From the NCBI GenBank assembly GCA_029983675.1, contig JASBYY010000030.1, forward strand, positions 1 through 38,641: a DNA stretch of 38,641 nucleotides, read 5' to 3'. A program made the position numbers and the translations under genes. The notes below the pieces were generated by a model that saw only the letters and a program-made list of their open reading frames with translations, did no database searches and had not been told where the DNA came from. The DNA is from Bacteroidales bacterium. GTDB taxonomy: Bacteria; Bacteroidota; Bacteroidia; Bacteroidales; F082. This document shows positions 7,620-16,130 of this stretch, one piece after another. Positions within the stretch are counted from its first letter, which is position 1. Each line of letters begins with the position of its first letter.

Positions 7620-8528
7620 GTTCTTGATATGCACATCCATTTGTGGGAAAGGAATGCTGAGGCCTTCTTGCTGGAAAGTCTTGTAAACCTTTTCGTTCAT
7701 GCTGAAGTAAACGCCCCAGTAATCGGCAGATTTCACCCAAGCCTTTGTGCTGATTTCTAAGGCATTATCGGTCATTCGATTCAGGCCTACGGCTACCGCA
7801 GGCTGCTTTAGAATGCGTTCGTCTTCCTCACACAGTTGCAGCAGCACCCGCCTCGCCTTGTCAAAATCATCACCGTAGGAAACGGTGAAAGTCCAATCGA
7901 CACGACGGTTTTCCGCCGTGGAATAGTTGGTTATGATATTGGTGGATAGCGGACCATTGGGGATGATAACGGTCTTGTTGTCAACAGTGAGCAACACCGT
8001 GTTGAAAATCAGTATTTCTTTCACTGTACCCGATGCGCCTTGTGCCTCGATGAAATCACCCACTTTGAACGGCTTGAAAAGAACGATCATCACGCCGCCG
8101 GCAAAGTTCTGCAACGAGCCGCTCAAAGCCATGCCTATGGCCAGTCCTGCCGAAGCCAGCAAAGCGACAAGCGAAGAAGTGTTGATGCCCAACACGCCGA
8201 CAACAAAGATGATCATGATAAAGTTGAGCGCCACACGAACCAGGCTTGACAAGAAGCTACGCAGCGACACATCGGTGTTACGTCGCCCCATTCTCCTCTC
8301 CATAGCACTATGAATCATCCTGATGGCCCATCTGCAAATAATGAGGACAAGCACAGCCGCAATGATGCGAAGACCCAACGGCACCAAGTAATTCTTCAAC
8401 AACATGGGAACCCAATCGGAAGCGGGCGCATCTTTAAACACCTGCACCGCTTCTTCCAAATTCGACAGCGTGCTGTCTTTCACTGCTTTGTTGGTCTGGG
8501 ACAAAATGTTTTCGGCAACAGTAGGCAT
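7617..8528 (-). CDS. Small-conductance mechanosensitive ion channel (MscS family)
   Basis: The product has 303 residues, close to the 286 of E. coli MscS. An N-terminal extension is followed by hydrophobic segments at about 48-68 and 92-115. The pore helix is at about 120-145, with the typical Gly/Ala-rich pattern LVALLASAGLAIGMALSGSL followed by QNFAGGVMIVLFKPF. The beta-domain has KVGDFIEAQGASGTVKEI and the conserved IPNGPLSTNIITNYS. The protein forms a heptameric inner-membrane channel that opens under membrane tension to release solutes during osmotic downshock. It is monocistronic by layout, with its own -7 element 20 bases before the ATG. Confidence 0.96.
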   Translation of the reverse strand: MPTVAENILSQTNKAVKDSTLSNLEEAVQVFKDAPASDWVPMLLKNYLVPLGLRIIAAVLVLIICRWAIRMIHSAMERRMGRRNTDVSLRSFLSSLVRVALNFIMIIFVVGVLGINTSSLVALLASAGLAIGMALSGSLQNFAGGVMIVLFKPFKVGDFIEAQGASGTVKEILIFNTVLLTVDNKTVIIPNGPLSTNIITNYSTAENRRVDWTFTVSYGDDFDKARRVLLQLCEEDERILKQPAVAVGLNRMTDNALEISTKAWVKSADYWGVYFSMNEKVYKTFQQEGLSIPFPQMDVHIKN

Positions 8529-9151
8529 ACTTTGAAAATTTTTCGGGCAAAATTACTGAATTTTGAAGACATCAGGCTTTGCAATACGCCTTAAATCGCT
8601 TTGTGCCGGCCTCTTTTCATCATAATAGGGGATTTCCACACTCAAAAATACCAAACAATGGGGATGGACAAGATTGAAGAAACGCCCCATCTTTGCACTC
8701 GATTTTTGTCAACTAATGTTTTAGAATAAGTTTTTGAGTTTGTTAGAAACTGCTGAGATATGGGAACGGAGCCTTTCGTTCCCATACCGGCAAGTAAGGT
8801 CACCCCTTTATCCGTATTCAAGCCCAACCTTCCTTCTATAACGAGACCTCCCCCATCACTTACGGTATTTTCACCGAATTCGTTTCTCAAACCCTCTGCA
8901 AATGCGCCGCAGCTATCCACATATAATCAATTACGTCTTCCCATGGCAATATGACTCCTCTGGCAATTTGGGGCAGAACGACTTCCCTCCTCACCAGCGG
9001 CGACTCCCGGAGCGGTTTTGCCAACGGTCTCATCCTCGCTTCTAAATTGAACTTAGGAAAGGTCAATAACGTTTTTCTGTCCAGAAAAAACATCCCAATA
9101 CCTGACTTCACAACAATTTTGCTAATATTGCACCATAAAACAACACCAAGT
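8529..9151. other. 623-bp region with no confident gene
   Basis: Between the divergent MscS and Sel1-repeat genes only short overlapping frames on both strands are open (up to 92 residues), and none resembles a known family. A perfect 10-base inverted repeat, TATGGGAACG (8759-8768) and CGTTCCCATA (8777-8786), forms a strong hairpin without a T run. The first ~25 bases hold the MscS promoter. TAATATTG, ending 22 bases before the Sel1 start, is a near match to the -7 consensus. The rest could be a decayed gene or a dispersed repeat. Confidence 0.5.
8548..8555 (-). promoter_or_regulatory. -7 promoter element for the MscS gene (TAATTTTG)
   Basis: Read on the minus strand, TAATTTTG matches TAnnTTTG exactly and ends 20 bases before the start codon. 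No convincing -33 element was found. Confidence 0.6.
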
Positions 9152-10114
9152 ATGACTGCAAAAAAAGAAAAAGCCGAAAAGGAAAGCCCTATTCAATCGC
9201 AAGCCGATTTTGAACAGTATCTGAACAGAGCCGAAGCCGGCGAGGCAGAAGCGCAATACGAAATTGCCCGTGTTTACGGAATGGGCAATAAACGGATTGG
9301 TATCAAGCCTGACTACAAACAATCCCTGCATTGGGTACACCGTGCCGCTGACCAGCAATATGCCGAAGCCTTCAATTTCCTCGGCTACATCTATGCCTCG
9401 GGGCTCGGTGTTGATCCGTCTGAAGAACAGGCGCACCGTTATTATCTGCAATCGGCCCAATTGGGAAGTGCTTATGCCATGAGCAACCTTGCCTGGAGTT
9501 TTTTCACCGGAACGGGTACGGAAACGAACTACGAGGAAGCCAACTTCTGGGCAAAGAAAGCGGTGAAAGCCGGCGTGGAGAACGCACAGCTCCTGCTGGC
9601 CAACCTTTATTATCACGGCTTAGGCACACGAAAGAACTACAAAAAGGCTTTCACGTTGTTTTTACCCTTTGCGAAACAAGGCGACAGGCACTCTCAATAC
9701 TATATCGGACAGTGTTACTTGCTGGGACAAGGTGTGGAGGAATCGGATCAGGATGCCGCCTTCTGGGTTTCCAAAGCCGCCAAGCAGGGGCTTCCTGAGG
9801 CTCAGACACAGTTGGGCATGATGCTGGTCACTGGATGCGGCATCGATACCGACACCGATGCGGCGGCACGGTGGTGGCGAAAAGCAGCAAAAGAAAATGA
9901 TGAAACAGCCGAGCTTATGCTTTATTATTACTACATCGATAAAAGTGCCGGCAACGACACGAAGCAAGCGCTGAAATGGCTCAGAAAAGCCGCCGAACAT
10001 GGTGAAGCAACCGCCATCGAGGAACTGGAGAACTTGGGAAAGAGAGCCTTTCAGGAGATGTTCGGCGAAATCATGTCGCAGCAATCCGACACCCATAAAA
10101 AGAAAAAGCACTGA
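9152..10114 (+). CDS. Sel1-like repeat (SLR) protein
   Basis: The 320-residue product starts at ATG 9152; the frame is open further upstream but without similarity. From about residue 25 it consists of some eight tandem Sel1-like repeats of ~36 residues. Examples are AEAQYEIARVYGMGN, AEAFNFLGYIYASGLGV, AYAMSNLAWSFFTGTGT, ENAQLLLANLYYHGLG and PEAQTQLGMMLVTGCG. SLR domains are alpha-helical superhelices that mediate protein-protein contacts. No signal peptide is visible, so it is probably cytoplasmic. Only two bases separate its stop from the exosortase gene, so the two are almost certainly co-transcribed and possibly functionally linked. Confidence 0.92.
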   Translation: MTAKKEKAEKESPIQSQADFEQYLNRAEAGEAEAQYEIARVYGMGNKRIGIKPDYKQSLHWVHRAADQQYAEAFNFLGYIYASGLGVDPSEEQAHRYYLQSAQLGSAYAMSNLAWSFFTGTGTETNYEEANFWAKKAVKAGVENAQLLLANLYYHGLGTRKNYKKAFTLFLPFAKQGDRHSQYYIGQCYLLGQGVEESDQDAAFWVSKAAKQGLPEAQTQLGMMLVTGCGIDTDTDAAARWWRKAAKENDETAELMLYYYYIDKSAGNDTKQALKWLRKAAEHGEATAIEELENLGKRAFQEMFGEIMSQQSDTHKKKKH

Positions 10115-10116
10115 CC

Positions 10117-10737
10117 ATGACACTCATAAAAAAAATCAGGGAACTTTACCACAACCAGCGATACACCAATCTGATCGATGTGGGGCTGTTTGTCCTGCTG
10201 ATTTTTGCTTTCCATTTCCTTTATCTCGGCTGGCAGGCCATCGGCTACTGGCCCGTCGCTCGCCCCATCGGCACCTTGACACACTGGGCTTCCGACCTGC
10301 TGTACCGCCAGTCATGCTGGTGCTTGGAGCATGTCTTTGGCCTCGACCTTACCCTAAAGAGTTCCGAAGGACTGATTTTCACCCCCAGCCGTCACGGCGG
10401 CTGGGTGTACGTTGGCGTCATCGCCGAATGCGCCAGCCTCAAACAATGGCTGCATTGGCTGTTTCTGATGCTGCTCTTCCCCGGTCCATGGAAACACAAG
10501 GCTTGGTACATTCCCATCGGTCTTGTCATCATCGAATGGACCAATGTTGTCCGCGTCTGTGGCATCCTCTTGGCCCTGACCCAATGGCCTAACTCCTTTC
10601 ATATCACCCACGACTATGTCTTCAAAGTATTGTTTTATTTCGTGATATTTCTGATGTGGGTGCTTTGGGTGGAGGTCTTTGTGCATCCCAAACGAAAGAA
10701 GCCGGGCAAGAATGAGCCGGCACGATACAACCCCTAA
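10117..10737 (+). CDS. Exosortase/archaeosortase family membrane peptidase
   Basis: The 206-residue integral membrane protein has about six hydrophobic helices. It carries the three residues that define the exosortase family in the expected order and context: Cys105 in GVIAECASLKQW, Arg146 in WTNVVRVCGILLAL, and His165 in HITHDYVFK. Family members are transpeptidase-like enzymes that process C-terminal PEP-CTERM or related sorting tails during surface anchoring. No recognisable target with such a tail is encoded nearby, so this looks like a member of a Bacteroidetes branch whose substrate is unknown. It sits between a Sel1-repeat gene (2-base gap) and a ROK kinase gene (31-base gap) on the same strand. 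Confidence 0.8.
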   Translation: MTLIKKIRELYHNQRYTNLIDVGLFVLLIFAFHFLYLGWQAIGYWPVARPIGTLTHWASDLLYRQSCWCLEHVFGLDLTLKSSEGLIFTPSRHGGWVYVGVIAECASLKQWLHWLFLMLLFPGPWKHKAWYIPIGLVIIEWTNVVRVCGILLALTQWPNSFHITHDYVFKVLFYFVIFLMWVLWVEVFVHPKRKKPGKNEPARYNP

Positions 10738-10768
10738 CCCTCTTTTCAACGAAACAAAACCTACAACG

Positions 10769-11869
10769 ATGAACAATACCAACAACACCATTTTTGTATT
10801 AGACGCTGGCGGAACCGGATTCAAGTTCAACGCCGTGCGCGATGCACGCCAGATCATCGACACTTTCACCATCCCTTCTGCTGCCGACAGTCTCGACGAA
10901 GTGCTGCACAAAATCATCCAAGGCTTCCGCATGACGGAGGAACGCTGTGGCTGCCGTCCCCGCGCCATCAGTTTCAGTTTTCCCGGTCCCGCCGACTACC
11001 GCAACGGCATTATTGGCGACTTGGGGAATTTACCCACCTTCCGTGGCGGCGTAGCATTGAAGCCCATGCTCGAAGAGGTTTTTCAAGTGCCTGTCTTTAT
11101 CAATAATGATGGCGATTTGTTTGCCTACGGAGAAGCTCTGGGAGGCTTCCTGCCCGAGGTCAACAAGATGCTTGAACGCCAAGGCAACCCGAAACGCTAC
11201 CAAAACCTGATTGGCGTGACCTTAGGGACAGGATTCGGCGGTGGCATCGTCCTCAACGGCGTGCTGCTCGACGGCGACAACTCGGCAGGAGGCGAAATCT
11301 GGTGCACGCGCAACAGCCTCTACCCCTCCAGCAACGCCGAAGACAGCGTGACCATCCGTGCCGTGCGACGCGTATATGCCCGCGAAGCGCACATTCCTTT
11401 TGATCAAGCACCCGAACCCGCCGACCTCTTCGAGATCGCCATGGGACGCAAGGAAGGCGACAAAGCCGCAGCACTGAAAGCCTGGGATGAACTGGCTATC
11501 GTGCTGGCCGACATCCTGGCCAACACCGTCACCCTCATCGACGGCCTGATAGTCATTGGCGGCGGCTTATCCGGCGCATGGCCGGTTTTCATGCCCACCC
11601 TCATCGAAAAGATGCGCCAACCGTTCACCGACCTGAATGGCAACAGCTTTGCACGCACCGAACTACAAGTGTTCAACATGCAAGACCACGACGACCAGAT
11701 TCGATTTACGGAAAAGACCGGAAAAATGGTGAAAGTGCCGTTTAGCGACAAAGAGGTATGGTACGATGCCAGCAAACGCACCGGCATAGGTGTTACCTGC
11801 TTGGGCACCTCGGCAGCCGTTGCAATAGGCGCTTACGCCTTTGCCATGCACGAATTGGAAGGGAAATAA
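10769..11869 (+). CDS. ROK-family sugar kinase-like protein
   Basis: The 366-residue product starts at ATG 10769; upstream codons would overlap the exosortase gene. The N-terminus FVLDAGGTGFKFNAV is a phosphate-1-type ATP-binding motif. FSFPGPADYRNG and NLPTF follow, then VFINNDGDLFAYGEALGG, which contains the position of the catalytic Asp. GVTLGTGFGGGIVLNG is the phosphate-2 motif, and LIVIGGGLSGAW is the adenosine motif. This is the actin-like ATPase fold of ROK kinases (glucokinase, N-acetylhexosamine kinases). The usual zinc motif CxCGxxGCxE after GGEI is absent (here GGEIWCTRNSLYPSS), and the region 130-150 carries an insertion. The sugar substrate therefore cannot be predicted. The stop codon abuts the convergent lipoprotein gene. 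Confidence 0.88.
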   Translation: MNNTNNTIFVLDAGGTGFKFNAVRDARQIIDTFTIPSAADSLDEVLHKIIQGFRMTEERCGCRPRAISFSFPGPADYRNGIIGDLGNLPTFRGGVALKPMLEEVFQVPVFINNDGDLFAYGEALGGFLPEVNKMLERQGNPKRYQNLIGVTLGTGFGGGIVLNGVLLDGDNSAGGEIWCTRNSLYPSSNAEDSVTIRAVRRVYAREAHIPFDQAPEPADLFEIAMGRKEGDKAAALKAWDELAIVLADILANTVTLIDGLIVIGGGLSGAWPVFMPTLIEKMRQPFTDLNGNSFARTELQVFNMQDHDDQIRFTEKTGKMVKVPFSDKEVWYDASKRTGIGVTCLGTSAAVAIGAYAFAMHELEGK

Positions 11870-12496
11870 TCAAAAATCCCTGACGGCACGCACATAGTGC
11901 GCCCTTGTTTTGATGGAATCAGTAGCACGAACCGTGCAGTCCCCTTCGTCATAACAGAGCGAAACGGCCATGTCCTTATTGACTTCAAACTCTGTGCTCG
12001 ACCAATACGACTTCCCCTCCAACGTGGGCAGATTGTGGGCTTTCAACGTGGCATTCAGCTTGTTGTAATGGAGCAAGAGCGAACGTAGCTCGTTGGAAGC
12101 TGGCACATACCAATGAAAAGAGGTAAGCTGCTCGCTAACGGGAAGGTTGTTTTTCGCCACACCCCACCCAACAGCAGGAAATCCCAACAAGTCGAAATTG
12201 TCCCTGATGATATTGGCATTGCTCCAGCCGTTATTGCGATGAGTGGCCTCGGTGGCGACATGGGCATGAAGGTTGTCGCACCACACGGCGCGGCTTTCGT
12301 CCAGCGAAACCAACTTGCCATGCGCCCCTCCGGCATTTGTTTGAAACACAACGCCTTCCACATTTCCTTTTTGGTAAAAGTCGCCTATGACGTAGGTAGG
12401 CAAATCTGGGGATTCTCCACCAGTGGTTGGAACGTCAGGAGGTGTGCAAGAAGCAAATAGGACAACGGTCAACAAAACTATTAATGACTTTCTCAT
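11870..12496 (-). CDS. Lipoprotein with FISUMP/DUF1566-like domain
   Basis: The 208-residue product begins with an SPII signal peptide, MRKSLIVLLTVVLFASC, with Cys17 as the lipidation site. The body has features of the DUF1566 / FISUMP type: VVFQTNAGGAHGKLVSLDE near the start, WCDNL, then SFHWYVPASNELRSLL, YWSSTEFEVNKDMAVSL and a final HYVRAVRDF. Such domains occur in many Bacteroidetes surface lipoproteins; their biochemical role is not established. It is probably exposed at the outer membrane. Its stop is directly adjacent to that of the ROK gene, and its start lies about 50 bases from the 3' end of oxyR on the same strand. Confidence 0.87.
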   Translation of the reverse strand: MRKSLIVLLTVVLFASCTPPDVPTTGGESPDLPTYVIGDFYQKGNVEGVVFQTNAGGAHGKLVSLDESRAVWCDNLHAHVATEATHRNNGWSNANIIRDNFDLLGFPAVGWGVAKNNLPVSEQLTSFHWYVPASNELRSLLLHYNKLNATLKAHNLPTLEGKSYWSSTEFEVNKDMAVSLCYDEGDCTVRATDSIKTRAHYVRAVRDF

Positions 12497-12547
12497 GGCA
12501 GATTGTTTTTGTACAACATTAGCATTTATTTCTTGTATTCAGAGAGT

Positions 12548-13492
12548 TCACCGCCATAAAACGATCTCCCCACGATGGGTATCCAACATGCTTTGGGGAA
12601 CGGCTTTTTGAATCTCTTGGATGAGCAGGTCGGTCAGTCTCCTTTTGGGGTACTGACTTGAGTAGCATACCGAAATCTCACGCAGCGGTTTCTTGTCAGA
12701 GAATGGCCTGATTTGATGCGTGTTGGCGTTTTCTCTCAAGCTATTGGCAAAGAGTTCCGGAATGATGGTGAAACCGCCTTCACGATTGATAATGCGCAGC
12801 AAGGTATCGAGCGACCCGCCTTCAAGGTCGAAAGGCAGGTTGTGGCGACGGTTTTTATCGATGCCGCACAAGTTGACGACTTGGGTCCTGAAACAATGGC
12901 TGTCACCCAAGAGCCAGATGTCGTCAGTGACGATTTCTGACGACTTGACGGCTTCGTTTTTCAGGTAGGGGTGGTCTTTGTGGGCATAGACGAACATCTC
13001 TTCGAAAAAGACAGGCTGCTCGATGATTTTCTTGTCACCATAAGGGGTCACCAACACGCCGGCATCCAAGTTGCCGTTTTTCAGATTCTCGATGATTTGA
13101 CCAGTAACCATTTCATCGATCTTCAGATCTACTTCCGGATAATGCCGTTTCAATGCTCCCGCGAAAAGAGGCAGCAAATACGGACCCAGCGTGGGAATGA
13201 TGCCGATATGCAGTTCCCCCGAAAAATCATTGCGAAATGATTTCACCAAGTCTTCAATACGTTCAGACTCCGACAAAATCACCTTGGCTTGCTCGATGAA
13301 TCTTACCCCAATTTCGGTGGGTACTACGGGCGTGACGCTGCGGTCGAAAATCTGAATGCCTAATTCATACTCCAACTTCTTGATTTGCATACTGAGCGTA
13401 GGCTGCGTGACGAAACAATGCTCCGAAGCACGGGCAAAGTTGCGGAACTTGTCAACAGCAACGACATACCCTAACTGAACGATAGTGATCAT
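12548..13492 (-). CDS. oxyR: LysR-family peroxide sensor OxyR
   Basis: The start is set at ATG 13492, giving 314 residues; a longer frame beginning at 13561 would include the promoter. The N-terminal ~65 residues are a LysR winged helix (FARASEHCFVTQPTLSMQIK, LGIQIFDR). The effector domain carries the redox pair Cys200 and Cys209 in GDSHCFRTQVVNLCG, which aligns with E. coli OxyR Cys199/Cys208 (GHCLRDQAMGFC). The protein would form a disulfide on exposure to hydrogen peroxide and activate antioxidant genes. No catalase or peroxiredoxin gene is adjacent. An exact -7 element lies 25 bases before the start codon. Confidence 0.95.
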   Translation of the reverse strand: MITIVQLGYVVAVDKFRNFARASEHCFVTQPTLSMQIKKLEYELGIQIFDRSVTPVVPTEIGVRFIEQAKVILSESERIEDLVKSFRNDFSGELHIGIIPTLGPYLLPLFAGALKRHYPEVDLKIDEMVTGQIIENLKNGNLDAGVLVTPYGDKKIIEQPVFFEEMFVYAHKDHPYLKNEAVKSSEIVTDDIWLLGDSHCFRTQVVNLCGIDKNRRHNLPFDLEGGSLDTLLRIINREGGFTIIPELFANSLRENANTHQIRPFSDKKPLREISVCYSSQYPKRRLTDLLIQEIQKAVPQSMLDTHRGEIVLWR

Positions 13493-13516
13493 GGTGTTAT
13501 TTGAAAAACGAACGTA

Positions 13517-13524
13517 CAAATATA
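13517..13524 (-). promoter_or_regulatory. oxyR: -7 promoter element for oxyR (TATATTTG)
   Basis: TATATTTG on the minus strand is an exact match to TAnnTTTG and ends 25 bases before ATG 13492. Its position argues against the longer start at 13561, which would lie upstream of transcription. Confidence 0.65.
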
Positions 13525-13696
13525 GAGAAAATCTATTGATTGTTTTAGCCGGCAGAAACAAAAATCGGTTCAGACAACTCGTTTATCGTTCATGAATAGA
13601 GCAAAAACCATTGTAGTTGCTTAGAAGTCAAACAAATAATAGAGCATCATTGAAAACTATTGAAAAAAAGCACAGGCCGAGAGCAAAAATAATTCC

Positions 13697-13704
13697 TATA
13701 TTTG
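13697..13704 (+). promoter_or_regulatory. -7 promoter element for the coiled-coil gene (TATATTTG)
   Basis: This is an exact match to TAnnTTTG, 70 bases before ATG 13774. An in-frame ATG at 13702 overlaps the element and is therefore not a credible start. This gene and oxyR are transcribed divergently. Confidence 0.6.
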
Positions 13705-13773
13705 CAAAGAAAAGATGCGCGATGGATAACCGTCAGTCAAAAAGATTTTTTGAAAAGAAATTGTTGTAATACT

Positions 13774-14085
13774 ATGTATCAGATATTTAAAGATCAATTG
13801 GAGAAGTCGAAGATGCTTTTAAGCGGTGTCAAACGCAACATGCGCTTAGGCCGTGATGCCGGATTGAGCGAAAAAGACCTTGCTAATTTAGAGACACTAA
13901 GCCGCCGTTTGGAAACGCTTTCAGCAGAATTGGACAAATTGCAGGACGAAGCACGCTGCAAAAGCGAAGAGGCGCACCAGGCTTTGTTTGATTTGAAGAG
14001 CCAGATATATCGGGTCAAAAACACCATCAAGTCGAAATACGATTCCACATGGTGGTCAAAATTCGGCATCCCCGACAAGCGATAA
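13774..14085 (+). CDS. Small coiled-coil protein of unknown function
   Basis: The product is 103 residues and starts at ATG 13774 (MYQIFKDQLEKSKMLLSG). It is nearly all helical and highly charged, with a heptad-like stretch from about residue 33 to 75 (LANLETLSRRLETLSAELDK). It ends in a short tail YDSTWWSKFGIPDKR. There is no signal peptide or membrane segment, so it should be cytoplasmic. I do not recognise the family. It is separated from the downstream barrel gene by 64 bases that contain a new -7 element, so it is likely transcribed on its own. Confidence 0.75.
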   Translation: MYQIFKDQLEKSKMLLSGVKRNMRLGRDAGLSEKDLANLETLSRRLETLSAELDKLQDEARCKSEEAHQALFDLKSQIYRVKNTIKSKYDSTWWSKFGIPDKR

Positions 14086-14120
14086 AATAAGACAAGGGGG
14101 AGAAGCCATCGAAAAAACTT

Positions 14121-14128
14121 TACTTTTG
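14121..14128 (+). promoter_or_regulatory. -7 promoter element for the BamA/TamA-like gene (TACTTTTG)
   Basis: This exact TAnnTTTG match ends 22 bases before ATG 14150, the same spacing as at slyD. Confidence 0.6.
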
Positions 14129-14149
14129 CTTGACAAAAATCATTGAATC

Positions 14150-15499
14150 ATGAAAAAAAATCTACTTCTCATCCTTGCCTTGCTGATCATGGGCAGCGCC
14201 TATTCGCAAGACGATGCCAAGAAACCTCTTGAAAAACGGTCTTCCAAAGGAAAAAGCGACATTGTCAAAAAAGGCTGGAACTTCGGTCCGTTGCCCGTGG
14301 TGAGTTACGATGCCGACTTGGGCTTTCAGTATGGCGCCACCTGCGACATCTTCCACTACGGTGATGGCAGCCGTTATCCGCGATACGACTTCAAGATGAA
14401 CGTGGAGGCCTCTCGCAACATGGGAGGGTCAAGCGTGCTTCGCTTTTACGGCGACTTCCCTTATCTCGTAAAAGACACCAAGCTGTTTCTAGATGTGTCG
14501 TATTTTACGGCAAAAAAACACGAGTTTTTTGGCTTCAACGGCTATATTGCCCCTTCCGAAGACCCATATCTCAGTCCCAACATGACAAAGAGCGGCTATC
14601 ACTATCTCAACCACCGGCAGTTCCGTTTTGTTGCAAGTATGCAACGTCCCTTTTTCGGTGTGAAAAATCTCTATTGGACAGCAGGTCTGGGCTATTACAA
14701 CACCAATATCGACCGCATCACTTTGGAGGGATACGAAGGGCAGACCACGCTGTATGAGTTTTATCTCGACAAAGGTATCATCAAAGACAACGAGGCTCAT
14801 GGTGGCAACACCACGCAGTTCCGCCTCGGCATGATTTACGACAGCCGCAACCACAATACCATTCCTTCCAAGGGCTTTTATGTTGAAGGCACTTTGGCAG
14901 GATCGCCCGACCTCATCGACCGCCGTGGCTACGACAATCTTTCATTCACCCTGCTGTGGCGTCACTATGTGCCATTGTATCGCGACAAACTTGTATTTGC
15001 TTATAGAATCGGCACGCAGAACCTCTTGGCAGGCGATGTGCCTTGGTACATGATGAACAACCTGAACACTTTGTTTTTCCATAAGATGTACACCGAAGGA
15101 CTGGGAGGCAGCAATACGCTTCGTGGTATCAACCGCAACCGTGTGATGGGGCCGGGATTTTCGTTTGCTAACATCGAATTGCGCTGGAAGATTGTCGCTT
15201 TCCAATTTGTCAACCAGAATTGGATGATCGGACTGAACCCCTTCTTTGATGTGGGCATGGTCACTCAGAAAAGCCGTGAAGCGGAAATGAAACAATCGGC
15301 CACAATAACGTCTCCCGATGGCAATATGGTTCTGGACTTTCACAGTGGAAACAAGGAGACGCCACATCTCGGTACGGGTTGCGGTTTGAAAATCATTATG
15401 AACACCAACTTCGTACTTAGTGTCGATTTTGCCAAGGCATTGGACAAACGCGACGGCAAGAACCTGAAGACCTATATCGGATTCAACTATATCTTTTAA
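14150..15499 (+). CDS. BamA/TamA-family outer-membrane barrel protein (Omp85 superfamily)
   Basis: The 449-residue product has a signal peptide (MKKNLLLILALLIMGSAYSQ). A short linker with no POTRA domains follows, then a ~400-residue beta-barrel. The barrel contains IYDSRNHNTIPSKGFYVEG, a conserved Omp85 strand pattern. GLGGSNTLRGINRNRVMGPG is the equivalent of the L6 loop LRGF/VRGF motif, with Arg in the LRG triplet. The C-terminus is YIGFNYIF, ending in aromatic Phe. Without POTRA domains it is not BamA itself, and it resembles the short surface-antigen D15-like barrels common in Bacteroidetes. Its role in protein or lipid export is not known. Confidence 0.88.
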   Translation: MKKNLLLILALLIMGSAYSQDDAKKPLEKRSSKGKSDIVKKGWNFGPLPVVSYDADLGFQYGATCDIFHYGDGSRYPRYDFKMNVEASRNMGGSSVLRFYGDFPYLVKDTKLFLDVSYFTAKKHEFFGFNGYIAPSEDPYLSPNMTKSGYHYLNHRQFRFVASMQRPFFGVKNLYWTAGLGYYNTNIDRITLEGYEGQTTLYEFYLDKGIIKDNEAHGGNTTQFRLGMIYDSRNHNTIPSKGFYVEGTLAGSPDLIDRRGYDNLSFTLLWRHYVPLYRDKLVFAYRIGTQNLLAGDVPWYMMNNLNTLFFHKMYTEGLGGSNTLRGINRNRVMGPGFSFANIELRWKIVAFQFVNQNWMIGLNPFFDVGMVTQKSREAEMKQSATITSPDGNMVLDFHSGNKETPHLGTGCGLKIIMNTNFVLSVDFAKALDKRDGKNLKTYIGFNYIF

Positions 15500-15589
15500 T
15501 TGGCGGTGCTTCAACTTTAATGGTGAGACAAGCATGAATAACGGTCCTTTGACGGCTCGTTGCCATCTGTCTTTTCAAGAACTGCCATG

Positions 15590-15597
15590 TAACTTTG
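15590..15597 (+). promoter_or_regulatory. -7 promoter element for the lipoprotein pair (TAACTTTG)
   Basis: This exact TAnnTTTG match lies 47 bases before the start at 15644. It is the probable promoter for the two adjacent lipoprotein genes. Confidence 0.55.
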
Positions 15598-15643
15598 GCG
15601 CGAATTTTGAGAAATCTTTTTTTAGAGAAAACCAAGTCTGTAC

Positions 15644-16126
15644 ATGATGAAAATAAAGAGTTTTACTTTGCCAATGGCAGTTTGCGTACTGCTGTTGCTT
15701 GTTTCCTGCGGGAACGAAAAGAAAGACACACCCATTGTCGGACATTGGGGTGTTGAACAGTATGTGAGCTGCCGCACCGATAGCGCGGGCTTCGACAGAT
15801 GGGACACGCTGAACTTTGAAGCAGGTGCCGGAAAAGGCTATGAGGTGTTCTTCTACAACAACGGCAAAGCCAAATTGCTGTTGAATGAAAGTGCGAAATC
15901 CAACAAGGCGATCACCTGCAAGTATGATTTCAACACAGAAGAGCAGACGCTCACCATACGAGGAAGCAGCTGGATGTATGCACTTCATGGAACACAGCTA
16001 CCGGAGGAAAACAAAGTATCTATCAATGTCGATATTCTCAACGATACCGCCTTGTCTGCTTGGTGGACCAATAATGTGTCGGAAGCTGTTCCTTTTTACG
16101 AAAGTTTTGTCTTGAAAGCCCTCTGA
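15644..16126 (+). CDS. Lipocalin-like lipoprotein
   Basis: The 160-residue product has an SPII signal peptide ending VLLLLVSCGN, with the lipidated Cys at residue 22. The mature part opens with PIVGHWGVEQYVSC, the short G.W..... opening typical of lipocalin-like proteins. It then has beta-strand-rich sequence (YEVFFYNNGKAKLLL, CKYDFNTEEQTLTIRG) and a C-terminal VPFYESFVLKAL. It is followed after four bases by a second lipoprotein of the same plan (PLIGTWGVSRIEYY), so the two form a tandem pair from duplication. Ligand and function are unknown. Confidence 0.85.
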   Translation: MMKIKSFTLPMAVCVLLLLVSCGNEKKDTPIVGHWGVEQYVSCRTDSAGFDRWDTLNFEAGAGKGYEVFFYNNGKAKLLLNESAKSNKAITCKYDFNTEEQTLTIRGSSWMYALHGTQLPEENKVSINVDILNDTALSAWWTNNVSEAVPFYESFVLKAL

Positions 16127-16130
16127 CAAT

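Noticed and set aside
8642..9111. Two minus-strand frames of 92 and 74 codons
   Set aside because: They overlap frames on the other strand, have no recognised family and no promoter in the right place, so they were kept only as an unexplained region.
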